Below, piece after piece: positions 19,359 to 26,845 of a stretch of DNA of 62,267 bases; positions within the stretch are counted from its first letter, which is position 1; each line of letters begins with the position of its first letter. The notes under the pieces are model-generated. The model searched no databases and had not been told where the DNA came from. It saw nothing but the letters and a program-made list of their open reading frames with translations. The stretch lies in contig NZ_KK211340.1 of NCBI RefSeq assembly GCF_000621745.1, forward strand, positions 1 through 62,267, given 5' to 3'. The stretch is from Clostridium beijerinckii HUN142. Lineage in GTDB: Bacteria; Bacillota; Clostridia; Clostridiales; Clostridiaceae. A program made the position numbers and the translations under genes.

Positions 19359-19530
19359 TCTATCTATAACTAATTACCCCCCTGTTAGAAAAGTAATCTT
19401 TAAATACCTCATTCATAGCATTATAAATTAATACTAAAGCATTCTTCTCAATGGCTAGGTATTTATCTAGAAAAGTATATTATACTTTTACTTTATGCCT
19501 CACATAATAAATATCTTTGAAACAAAAAAA

Positions 19531-19552
19531 GGCTTAAGCAATTGCTTAAGTC
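19531..19552 (-). terminator. Terminator of the five-tRNA transcript
   Basis: A perfect 22-base palindrome (GGCTTAAGCA and its complement, with one G-T pair at the base) followed on the minus strand by TTTTTTTG, four bases past the last tRNA. Confidence 0.9.
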
Positions 19553-19555
19553 TTT

Positions 19556-19631
<76 letters not shown>

Positions 19632-19652
19632 ATATTATTTTTTTCATATATA

Positions 19653-19743
19653 TGGTGCCGAAGACCGGAATCGAACCGGTACGGTGTTTAACTACCGCAG
19701 GATTTTAAGTCCTGTGCGTCTGCCAGTTCCGCCACTTCGGCAC
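19653..19743 (-). tRNA. tRNA-Leu (TAA), copy 1
   Basis: 91-base class II tRNA with a long variable arm, encoded CCA, and the anticodon TAA within ACTTAAAAT. The acceptor arms GTGCCGA/TCGGCAC pair fully. It differs from copy 2 in the first base and by one base in the variable arm. Confidence 0.97.
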
Positions 19744-19747
19744 ATAT

Positions 19748-19824
19748 TGGTAGCGGAAATAGGACTTGAACCTACGACACCTCGGGTATGAACCGAGTGC
19801 TCTAGCCAGCTGAGCTATTCCGCC
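19748..19824 (-). tRNA. tRNA-Met (CAT), elongator
   Basis: 77 bases with encoded CCA; anticodon loop TTCATAC. It lacks the GGG/CCC anticodon stem and the C1-A72 mismatch of the initiators, so it is an elongator type. A CAT tRNA could be a lysidine-modified tRNA-Ile instead; the body resembles clostridial elongator Met as I remember it, so Met is preferred. Confidence 0.9.
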
Positions 19825-19831
19825 ATATCAA

Positions 19832-19907
<76 letters not shown>

Positions 19908-19928
19908 ATATTATCTTTTTCATATATA

Positions 19929-20019
19929 TGGTGCCGAAGACCGGAATCGAACCGGTACGGTGTTTAACCACCGCAGGATTTTAAGTCCTGTGCGTCTGCC
20001 AGTTCCGCCACTTCGGCAT
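19929..20019 (-). tRNA. tRNA-Leu (TAA), copy 2, with mismatched first pair
   Basis: 91-base tRNA-Leu like the copy at 19653-19743, but its first base is A (ATGCCGA) while position 72 remains C, giving an A1-C72 mismatch. The variable arm also has one base change. It is promoter-proximal in the cluster. Whether it is processed and charged normally is not knowable from sequence. Confidence 0.93.
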
Positions 20020-20050
20020 ATCTTATAACTAAGTGCCAACGACAAAGCTA

Positions 20051-20079
20051 ATTATAATACATATTCATTGCTGTGTCAA
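20051..20079 (-). promoter_or_regulatory. Promoter of the five-tRNA cluster
   Basis: Perfect consensus on the minus strand: TTGACA (20074-20079), 17 bases, TATAAT (20051-20056), about 30 bases before the first tRNA. Bases 20080-20289 beyond it hold only AT-rich DNA downstream of the S1-domain gene. Confidence 0.9.
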
Positions 20080-20289
20080 CAACATTTTTTTATTAATATT
20101 ATATATTAATATTTTAATTGTAATAATCAGTGAATTACAAGTTTTAATCACTGTAAATATCTATTTATAATCTTAATAATGCAGAACAAACTGTAAACAA
20201 ATATAAAAATTTCTCTACAAATCTATTCTGCATTTGAAATTTATCAAGCAAATTTTATATTTATTTTCCCATAAAGATTAAAAGAACTC

Positions 20290-20700
20290 TTAGCAGCCTT
20301 TTTTTCCACCTTTACTTTTAAATTCTTGATGCTTCTTTACATCTTGCATTCTTTCTTCGCTATCCTTTAGAAACTTAGACATAATATCTTCGAAATTTCC
20401 TGAATTAGTAGTTTTCTTCTTATCAGGTGCCTTCCAGTCAATCTCTGCTGGTTTAACCGATTTTCTTTGAACATTTGCTTGCTTTATTGAAAGACTGATT
20501 TTACCATTATCATCAATTGAGATAACTTTCACTTTCACTTTATCTTGCTCACTAAGATGTTCTCTAATATCTTTTACGTAAGAATCTGCCACTTCTGAAA
20601 TATGAACTAATCCAGTTTTGCCTTCAACTTCAATAAAAGCTCCAAAGTTTGTGATGTTTATCACTGTGCCCTCTACTATGTTTCCTGCCATTAAGGTCAT
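20290..20700 (-). CDS. S1 RNA-binding domain protein (YabR-like)
   Basis: 136-residue cytoplasmic protein with a single S1 OB-fold at about residues 6-75 (GNIVEGTVINITNFGAFIEVEGKTGLVHISEV). A basic, flexible tail ends in KSKGGKKGC. It is the counterpart of B. subtilis YabR, which also sits beside divIC; a regulatory RNA-binding role is assumed, targets unknown. GGAGGA is 11 bases before the ATG; an in-frame ATG at 20691 would be too far away. It follows divIC, with a hairpin between them. Confidence 0.9.
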   Translation of the reverse strand: MTLMAGNIVEGTVINITNFGAFIEVEGKTGLVHISEVADSYVKDIREHLSEQDKVKVKVISIDDNGKISLSIKQANVQRKSVKPAEIDWKAPDKKKTTNSGNFEDIMSKFLKDSEERMQDVKKHQEFKSKGGKKGC

Positions 20701-20743
20701 GTTTAAAAGACTCCTCCTTAAATTTAAAAATATATAAATTTAT

Positions 20744-20772
20744 AAGAACAAATCTGCTATGCAGATGTTCTT
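20744..20772 (-). terminator. Hairpin between divIC and the S1-domain gene
   Basis: On the minus strand AAGAACATCTGC...GCAGATTTGTTCTT forms a long stem with one bulge. The downstream run is AU-rich rather than a clean U-tract, so it may be a weak terminator or a processing/stability hairpin. Confidence 0.45.
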
Positions 20773-20849
20773 TAATTTAGAATACAAATTTAATTATTCA
20801 GCTACTATAATATTACCAGAGTTTTATAAGTTTTTCTATAAATTGAAAA

Positions 20850-21137
20850 TTAATTTTGATTTGTTATCTCTCCATTAACAACTTTTTCACCAGGCTTAAT
20901 CATTCCAAGTCTTTCTCTTGCTAATTTTTCAAGATAATCTGATGAATTTGAATTAATTTTATCAACTTCATCCTGAAGTCTTTCATTTTTTTGTTTAATT
21001 TCATTTAACTGAACTTGCTTACTATCAATTTCCTTTTGAATTCTATTCATTGTTATAGTTTGCCTAATGTAACTAAAGGTAAAGAAAATAATAAATCCAG
21101 TAATTATTGTCCGCTTTAATATTAACTTCGTTTTCAT
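20850..21137 (-). CDS. divIC: Cell division protein, DivIC/FtsB family
   Basis: 95-residue bitopic protein of the divisome. One membrane segment (about residues 9-26) is followed by a coiled coil (about 30-65, QKEIDSKQVQLNEIKQ...) and the conserved YLEKLARERLGMIKPGE segment. AGAGG precedes the ATG. It is in the family's usual place after yabP-yabQ; in the forespore context it links to septum formation. No strong reason to prefer FtsL. Confidence 0.9.
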   Translation of the reverse strand: MKTKLILKRTIITGFIIFFTFSYIRQTITMNRIQKEIDSKQVQLNEIKQKNERLQDEVDKINSNSSDYLEKLARERLGMIKPGEKVVNGEITNQN

Positions 21138-21214
21138 CTATAAGAACCTCTATTTTGCAAATTCTCTTAAGTCTATTGTAAACACTATATTAGTATTATT
21201 CAAGTAATTTTTTA

Positions 21215-21607
21215 TCATTTCCTTTTATCTGTAATTTTATATGCAATTATTTTTAATGGATACAATAAATTCTTTAATAAAATTCTAATCAACTTATAAG
21301 ATGATTTTGCGATTAACATCTCACTATTATAAAAATACTTACTGATAAATTTAAAGTATAACATAATAGCTGCAATTATAAAAATATATACGTAGGGAGT
21401 TAAAAATGCATAATTAGTATATAATAAAAAAGTAAACACAATTAAAGCAATAAGTACACAAAATAGCATATCTTCTATTATTGTCAATATTTTTATAGAG
21501 TTTAATCCTCTTATTCCTCTATATATATCAAATAATATTCCCGTTATAACACCTCCAATTAAGCTGCATACAACAAGATTAATCTGCATATTCAATCCTA
21601 AAGGCAT
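21215..21607 (-). CDS. yabQ: Spore cortex biosynthesis protein YabQ
   Basis: 130-residue membrane protein with about four hydrophobic segments (residues 7-25, 40-62, 68-86 and a weaker C-terminal one) and a basic tail. Family members are needed for spore cortex formation in B. subtilis and localise to the forespore outer membrane. AGGA precedes the ATG. It follows yabP after 9 bases, so the pair is an operon. Confidence 0.88.
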   Translation of the reverse strand: MPLGLNMQINLVVCSLIGGVITGILFDIYRGIRGLNSIKILTIIEDMLFCVLIALIVFTFLLYTNYAFLTPYVYIFIIAAIMLYFKFISKYFYNSEMLIAKSSYKLIRILLKNLLYPLKIIAYKITDKRK

Positions 21608-21616
21608 ACTATATTC

Positions 21617-21910
21617 CTACTTAAACAATCTACTTATTATACTTTCATTGCTCTTTTTAGATACTTTTCCATTATACACCATAGAGGCAATGCTTCCGGC
21701 AATTATAACATCACCATTTTGCACATCTAATTTATTCATTTTTAACTCTTCTCCCTTAATAGTTAAGTTCCCCAGACTAGTTGTTAAATCTATTTTTTGC
21801 TCATCAAAACTTATAACCTCTATAACACCGCTTAAAGTTAATTTTTTTCTATTCTCTAGAGATAAACTTGATTTATTATCTTCTACTTTATTTTCCACTC
21901 TCTTCTCCAT
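21617..21910 (-). CDS. yabP: Sporulation protein YabP
   Basis: 97-residue protein of the YabP/YqfC family, required for spore cortex formation. The core is a beta-rich domain (RKKLTLSGVIEVISFDEQKIDLTTSLG...). The open frame begins at an ATG at 21925 that lies within the ribosome site; the ATG at 21910, seven bases after GGAGGA, is the real start. CATATATT about 20 bases upstream resembles a sigma-E -10 element, but a matching -35 is not clear. Confidence 0.9.
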   Translation of the reverse strand: MEKRVENKVEDNKSSLSLENRKKLTLSGVIEVISFDEQKIDLTTSLGNLTIKGEELKMNKLDVQNGDVIIAGSIASMVYNGKVSKKSNESIISRLFK

Positions 21911-22088
21911 TAAAAATTCCTCCATTCATTTTTCTTATACAATATATGCTTATATTTTGTATTTTAGAATTTAGAACCTTTAATAAGTTAAGTATAGTAG
22001 AATTTATTTTTTAACCATAACATGTTCTTATCCACTACGGCTTCACTTAACATAAAGTTTTTCCTAACAATACCCTATATATAGATAA

Positions 22089-22118
22089 AGAGTAGATAAA
22101 CTATGTAGTTTCTACTCC
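22089..22118 (-). terminator. Hairpin at the end of rqcP
   Basis: GAGTAGAAACTA and TAGTTTATCTACTC pair on the minus strand, overlapping the rqcP stop codon, followed by TTTATCTATATATAG. It is a moderate terminator candidate before the separate yabP-yabQ unit. Confidence 0.5.
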
Positions 22119-22372
22119 TTATCTTCCTCACCCTCAAGGATAATATACATTTCTTTTGCCTCTTCTTTTCTCACATGTTCTACCACACTAGCAATTTCTG
22201 CCTTTAATACTTTATTAGCAAACGTTATTTCAATTATGTCCCCTTCTTTTATTTTTGTAGAAGGCTTTGCTACTTTACCATTTATTAATATACGTCCACT
22301 TTCACATATTTCTTTTGCTACAGTTCTTCTCTTTATAATTCGAGATACCTTTAAATATTTATCTAATCTCAA
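22112..22372 (-). CDS. rqcP: RqcP-like S4-domain protein (YabO)
   Basis: 86-residue S4 RNA-binding protein. Its B. subtilis relative RqcP works with RqcH on stalled large ribosomal subunits, in C-terminal alanine tailing of nascent chains. The longest open frame begins at an ATG at 22390, but GGAGGA is inside it and is followed after six bases by TTG at 22372, giving the family start MRLDKYLKVSRIIKRRTVAKE. The S4 motif covers about residues 1-60 (SGRILINGKVAKPSTKIKEGD). It lies between hup and yabP, in the conserved Bacillus-like order. Confidence 0.93.
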   Translation of the reverse strand: MRLDKYLKVSRIIKRRTVAKEICESGRILINGKVAKPSTKIKEGDIIEITFANKVLKAEIASVVEHVRKEEAKEMYIILEGEEDKE

Positions 22373-22392
22373 AATTTCTCCTCCATTCAAAA

Positions 22393-22414
22393 GAACCCGA
22401 GAAAACTCGGGTTC
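22393..22414 (-). terminator. Terminator between hup and rqcP
   Basis: GAACCCGAG, TTTT loop, CTCGGGTTC, then TTTT on the minus strand. It lies 30 bases after hup and just before the rqcP ribosome site, leaving no room for a separate rqcP promoter, so rqcP probably relies on readthrough. Confidence 0.85.
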
Positions 22415-22442
22415 ATATTTACTCTGTCTAACTTGTATTTTA

Positions 22443-22718
22443 TTACTTGTTAACTTTATCTTTGAATTCCTTACCTGCTTTAAACACTGGAACTGTTGTT
22501 GCAGGAATGTTTATAACTTCTTTAGTTCTAGGATTTCTTCCTTCTCTAGCTGCTCTTTCTCTTGTTTCAAAAGTTCCAAAGCCAACTAATTGAACTTTTT
22601 CGCCTTTTTCTAGTGCTTCCTCAACACTTTCAATTAAAGCTTTTAATGCTAATTCCGCATCTTTTTTTGTTAATTTACTTTTTTCCGCCATACTAGTAAT
22701 TAATTCTGCTTTATTCAC
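22443..22718 (-). CDS. hup: DNA-binding protein HU
   Basis: 91-residue nucleoid protein that bends DNA as a dimer. The N-terminal helices MNKAELITSMAEKSKLTKKDAE are followed by the signature GFGTFETRERAAREGRNPRTKE (about residues 46-67), which includes the Pro-bearing DNA-contact arm. The start is a GTG with AAGGAGG eight bases upstream. It stands between mazG and rqcP, an insertion relative to the B. subtilis order. Confidence 0.96.
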   Translation of the reverse strand: MNKAELITSMAEKSKLTKKDAELALKALIESVEEALEKGEKVQLVGFGTFETRERAAREGRNPRTKEVINIPATTVPVFKAGKEFKDKVNK

Positions 22719-22909
22719 AATAACATCCTCCTTAAAATCCAGTTACATATTTTCTAACTGTTTTCTTTATGTACTAAATTGCACTTCTTTATTATATAAC
22801 CTCTTCAGCTACCCGTCTATAGAAAAACGCTTTCTTTTCCTATATATAACTAAATAATCCAATAAATCGTTACAAAGTAGTTCTTTTATAAATTATTATT
22901 CTTCATAAA

Positions 22910-24391
22910 CTAGAGAATTCCTTTATTTAAATTATCCATTAACTTAAGTTTTTTTGAAATTTCCCATAGTTCATTCATTTCATCTAAAGTCATATTTGTT
23001 AATTCAATATTCTTATCTTTAGCTACTTTCTCAATATATTGAAATCTTTTTATAAACTTATCTATAGTATAATTTAACGCTATTTCCTCATCTACTTTCA
23101 AAAACCTTGCAACATTTACACATGAAAATATTAAATCTCCGACTTCTTCTTGTATTTTCTCCACATTTTCTGTATTATATACATCAATTACTTCTTTTAA
23201 CTCCTCTTTTACCTTGCTTACAGCAAAATCTATATTTTCGAAGTCAAACCCAACCTTCTTTGCTTTTTCTTGAATCTTATGAGCTCTTAAAAGTGCAGGT
23301 AATCCCTTTGTTATTCCTCTCATTTCCTCCACAACACTATTATACCCTTTTTCTTTTTTCTTTAACTCATCCCACTTTATTATTACATCTTCCGATGAAT
23401 TCAATCCATCATCATCCTTAAATACATGAGGATGCCTGCTTATCATTTTATTACAAATTCCTTCTATCACATCTCCTATGTCGAAATATCCATCTTCCTT
23501 TCCAATAGATGCATGAAAAACAACTTGTAGAAGTACATCTCCTAATTCTTCGATTAAAGAATCATCGTCTTCTTGATCTATCGCATCTATTACCTCATAA
23601 CTTTCCTCTATCAACGCCTTCTTGAGCGACTTATGAGTTTGTTCTCTATCCCATGGACATCCACCTTCACCTCTCAACACTTCAATTATATCTAAAAAGT
23701 CATTGAAATCTTTTTTATTTTTAAGATCCTTTGGTATATAAATCGATGTTAAATAATCTATATCTTCCTGCATATCCAGTTCAAATAAAGGTATCTTTCT
23801 TATGCTCTCCTGACCGTATATTCCAGCTGCTCTTACATAATAAATCTCTGTCTCGTCATTATAGCATTCTAGCAATCTTAATTTAACTTCTGACGCTATC
23901 AATTGATTGTACACTTGCGTAACAATTGTCCCTATTCTTTTATCTAGAATTTGATTACTTATATCAAATGAATCTATAACCTTTAATCCCTCTATGGGAT
24001 CAATCTTAAGGCTTTCAATCATTGCATCAATAAAACTTACTGCTGGTATAACTTTATATTCTATATCATTTTCTTTACATAATTCTATTAAGTTAAACAC
24101 TGATTTTTCTGCCACCAATGGATGGCCTGGAACTGCATAAATCAAATCATTCATATTCTTATGTTTACTAATTAGATCTTTTGCAATATTCAGGTATACT
24201 TCGTCAAAACTGTCTATGCTATCATAAATATTATCATAAGTATCAAATACTATATTTTTTTCCTTTAGATAATCTACTGTTGGATGTTTTTCTGTCCTTA
24301 AAAATATATGTTTACTTTCTTCAAGTTCATTTATTGTTCCTATTGTCAATGCATCCTTGCTTCCTGGCCCTAATCCTACTATCTTAATCAT
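22910..24391 (-). CDS. mazG: MazG-family NTP pyrophosphohydrolase with methylase-like domain (YabN)
   Basis: Two-domain protein of 493 residues. The N-terminus (about 1-215) is a tetrapyrrole/SAM-methylase-like fold (MIKIVGLGPGSKDALTIGT, YAVPGHPLVAE) of unknown activity in this family. The C-terminus (about 225-490) has two MazG repeats; the first carries GGCPWDREQTHKSLKKALIEESYEV and EELGDVLLQVVFHA, the acidic metal sites. Such enzymes hydrolyse NTPs to NMP and pyrophosphate, housecleaning aberrant nucleotides. GGAGAG precedes the ATG. It follows spoVB after 17 bases, as in Bacillus yabM-yabN. Confidence 0.93.
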   Translation of the reverse strand: MIKIVGLGPGSKDALTIGTINELEESKHIFLRTEKHPTVDYLKEKNIVFDTYDNIYDSIDSFDEVYLNIAKDLISKHKNMNDLIYAVPGHPLVAEKSVFNLIELCKENDIEYKVIPAVSFIDAMIESLKIDPIEGLKVIDSFDISNQILDKRIGTIVTQVYNQLIASEVKLRLLECYNDETEIYYVRAAGIYGQESIRKIPLFELDMQEDIDYLTSIYIPKDLKNKKDFNDFLDIIEVLRGEGGCPWDREQTHKSLKKALIEESYEVIDAIDQEDDDSLIEELGDVLLQVVFHASIGKEDGYFDIGDVIEGICNKMISRHPHVFKDDDGLNSSEDVIIKWDELKKKEKGYNSVVEEMRGITKGLPALLRAHKIQEKAKKVGFDFENIDFAVSKVKEELKEVIDVYNTENVEKIQEEVGDLIFSCVNVARFLKVDEEIALNYTIDKFIKRFQYIEKVAKDKNIELTNMTLDEMNELWEISKKLKLMDNLNKGIL

Positions 24392-24408
24392 TAGAATTTC
24401 TCTCCTTT

Positions 24409-25944
24409 TTATCTTCTTTTAAATCTATCCCTTATTTCCTCAATATTAAATACTTTAAATACAATTATCATTATAATATATACTATCATACCCAAAAATA
24501 TAGATGTCAAGCAAGATATTCCATTACTAACTGTATTCTTATATAAAATATTATAACTTATTAACACAATTAACATCATAATACTCGATGCATAGCAAGG
24601 TTTTATTAATATTTCATATAAGTTAAGCTTTACTCTTAATGTAAATTTCATCATCACTATATTTAGAACGCTTACTGTTAAATAGGCTCCAAAGCTCGCT
24701 AAAACAGCACCATATATGTTGAATATTTCCATAGGAACTAATACCCAGGTTAATACAATCTTAATTAAACATCCAATTAAAAGGTTAATAACAGGTTTTA
24801 TATAATGTCCTGTTCCTTGTAGTATTGCTGTTGTTGTTTGAGTAATTATTATAAAAGGAATTGTTAATGATAAATATTTTAATATCTCTATTCCTTCGAA
24901 CCTGCCTGGAAATATGAACTTCATTACTGGTTCAGCTAAAAAGAATAATCCAAAAGTACACGGAATAGCAATTACTGATGCCATTTTCATAGATGCATCT
25001 ATTTTACTTTTTAGTTCTTTCTGCTTCTTAAGTATAAAATTCTCGGCTATAATAGGAATTAGAGATGTACAGATAGCCATAGAAAGAGTTAAGGGAATAT
25101 TTACAATTACAGAAGCCTTTCCTGTTAATTGTGCATATAATACAGTTGATTGTACATTTGTGAACCCTGCATCTAGCAGTTTTTGTGGCACCAAAATTGA
25201 ATCTATTAAATTCATAATACTTGATACTGTAGTACCTAATGATATTGGTATTGCAATCTTTAATATAGTATTTAATATTTCTGGATTGCTTCGAACTCTT
25301 TTAATAGCGTAACGTTTCTTTACTCTTTTGTAATTGGAATATAAGTAAGCTCCCCCAAGAACAGCACCTGCCGTTGCTCCAAATGCCGCACCACCTGCAG
25401 AATATTCTATCCCCTTAGGTAATAAAAACACAGCAAGTCCCACGCCAAATATGACTCTACCAATCTGCTCTATTATCTGTGATATAGCAGATGGAGTCAT
25501 ATTCTGCAATCCTTGAAAGAACCCCCTAAATATAGTCACAAAAGATATTACAATTGGTGCAAATGATATTCCGATCAATGAATAATATGCTTTCGGATCC
25601 CACTTCAAAAATGATACTATCGGTCTCGCAAAAAAGAATAATGCTAATGTGGTGCCTGTCCCTATTATTGTCATTAAAATAGCAGACTCTTTCATTACTT
25701 CAAAGCTTCCATATACATCATTTGTTGCATTCTTTTCTGATATCATCTTAGAAATTGCAACAGGAACTCCAGAAGCCATAGCTATAAAAAACATATACAA
25801 CGGATATGACATTTGATAATACCCTATTCCCTCATCTCCAATTAACATTATTAGTGGCCATCTAAAGAATAGGCCTAAAAATCTAGTTAATATTCCTGCA
25901 ACTCCAAGAATTATGCTTCCCTTTATTAGGGATTGTTTTTTCAT
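24409..25944 (-). CDS. spoVB: Stage V sporulation protein B (MOP-superfamily flippase)
   Basis: 511-residue polytopic membrane protein with about 14 predicted segments, of the polysaccharide/lipid flippase (MurJ/MATE-like) superfamily. In Bacillus SpoVB is needed for spore cortex synthesis, probably as a lipid II or polysaccharide flippase. The N-terminus KKQSLIKGSIILGVAGILTRFLG is typical. The ribosome site GGAGGTG (25949-25955) is only a few bases from the ATG and lies inside a perfect 15-bp hairpin, so translation may be restrained. spoVT is upstream and mazG downstream. Other polysaccharide-transport roles are possible. Confidence 0.9.
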   Translation of the reverse strand: MKKQSLIKGSIILGVAGILTRFLGLFFRWPLIMLIGDEGIGYYQMSYPLYMFFIAMASGVPVAISKMISEKNATNDVYGSFEVMKESAILMTIIGTGTTLALFFFARPIVSFLKWDPKAYYSLIGISFAPIVISFVTIFRGFFQGLQNMTPSAISQIIEQIGRVIFGVGLAVFLLPKGIEYSAGGAAFGATAGAVLGGAYLYSNYKRVKKRYAIKRVRSNPEILNTILKIAIPISLGTTVSSIMNLIDSILVPQKLLDAGFTNVQSTVLYAQLTGKASVIVNIPLTLSMAICTSLIPIIAENFILKKQKELKSKIDASMKMASVIAIPCTFGLFFLAEPVMKFIFPGRFEGIEILKYLSLTIPFIIITQTTTAILQGTGHYIKPVINLLIGCLIKIVLTWVLVPMEIFNIYGAVLASFGAYLTVSVLNIVMMKFTLRVKLNLYEILIKPCYASSIMMLIVLISYNILYKNTVSNGISCLTSIFLGMIVYIIMIIVFKVFNIEEIRDRFKRR

Positions 25945-25948
25945 AAAA

Positions 25949-25999
25949 CACCTCCAAACTTACATTTTACTAATTAATTATTATTGTAAGTTTGGAGGT
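25949..25999 (-). promoter_or_regulatory. Hairpin burying the spoVB ribosome binding site
   Basis: ACCTCCAAACTTACA (minus strand, 25985-25999) is perfectly complementary to TGTAAGTTTGGAGGT (25950-25964), with a 20-base loop. The 3' arm contains the spoVB Shine-Dalgarno sequence, and the next bases are GTTTT and the ATG. It could be a spoVT terminator, a translational block, or both. Confidence 0.8.
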
Positions 26000-26039
26000 A
26001 TTATTCCTTTTATTTTCATAATGTAGCTATTTATAGATA

Positions 26040-26588
26040 TTATTGCTCCATTTGTTTACCTAAGAATGCTGCTGCTGTCTCAACTAGTTTTGTTTCAACT
26101 TCACCAAGCTCTCCATCTTCTTTTGAAAGAATAATCACAGCTCCTATTTCATCACCTTCAGCTATGATTGGTGATATAACTTGACTAGTATACTCTGTTT
26201 CATCGTCATCATTATGTAATGGTATTACTGCGTTATCAGCTTTATTTAATAACACAGTTTTTCTTCCGTCCATTATCTTTTCTAACTCGCTGCTTACTTT
26301 TCTTTCTACGTAATCTTTTTTTGGTGCTCCACTTACTGAAACAAATGCATCTTTGTCAGCTATTAGTACTACATGACCTATAACTTGTTGCAAACTTTCG
26401 CAATATTCTTTTGAAAAGTTAGTAAGTTCTTCAATTGGTGAATATTTTTTTAGAATTACTCCACCGTCTCTATCAGTAAAAATTTCTAAAGGATCTCCCT
26501 CTCTTATTCTTAAAGTTCTCCTTATTTCTTTTGGTATTACTACTCTTCCTAAATCATCAATTCTTCTAACAATTCCTGTTGCCTTCAT
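26040..26588 (-). CDS. spoVT: Stage V sporulation protein T (AbrB-type regulator)
   Basis: 182-residue transcription factor that in Bacillus tunes sigma-G-dependent genes in the forespore. The N-terminal AbrB swapped-hairpin domain (residues 1-50, ATGIVRRIDDLGRVVIPKEIRR) is followed by a GAF-like domain (about 60-180). AGGAGG precedes the ATG. A sigma-G/F-like promoter lies 40-75 bases upstream. It is in the conserved place before spoVB. Confidence 0.97.
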   Translation of the reverse strand: MKATGIVRRIDDLGRVVIPKEIRRTLRIREGDPLEIFTDRDGGVILKKYSPIEELTNFSKEYCESLQQVIGHVVLIADKDAFVSVSGAPKKDYVERKVSSELEKIMDGRKTVLLNKADNAVIPLHNDDDETEYTSQVISPIIAEGDEIGAVIILSKEDGELGEVETKLVETAAAFLGKQMEQ

Positions 26589-26632
26589 TGGTTATATAAC
26601 CTCCTTTGAACTCTATTAATTGGTTGCACTAT

Positions 26633-26661
26633 TATTATTTGAATTTCTAGAAATTTTATAC
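26633..26661 (-). promoter_or_regulatory. Candidate forespore (sigma-G/F-like) promoter of spoVT
   Basis: On the minus strand GTATA (26657-26661), 15 bases, CAAATAATA (26633-26641). This resembles the forespore pattern GNATR-N15-CATnnTA with one mismatch in the -10 element. The start would be about 40 bases before spoVT. AT-richness makes chance matches possible. Confidence 0.45.
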
Positions 26662-26748
26662 ACTTATAGACAAATTTTATATTAATTATTTTTTTATTAA
26701 TATAAATGCTATTATTTTAATGAAATACATATAGTAGAAATAAAAAAT

Positions 26749-26789
26749 AGGACTACTTTGAAATATCTCTAATCATTCAAAGTAGTCCT
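26749..26789 (-). terminator. Terminator of the foldase gene
   Basis: AGGACTACTTTGAA and TTCAAAGTAGTCCT form a perfect 14-bp stem, followed on the minus strand by ATTTTTTATTT, about 55 bases after the stop codon. Confidence 0.9.
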
Positions 26790-26845
26790 AACTTTTATGG
26801 TTAAATAGCTAATTTATTAATCGCTAACTAATACTGTTCTTAGTA

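Noticed and set aside
19748..19824. CAT tRNA considered as lysidine-modified tRNA-Ile, given tilS nearby
   Set aside because: Its body resembles elongator tRNA-Met; nearness to tilS is part of a conserved gene order and not evidence for identity.
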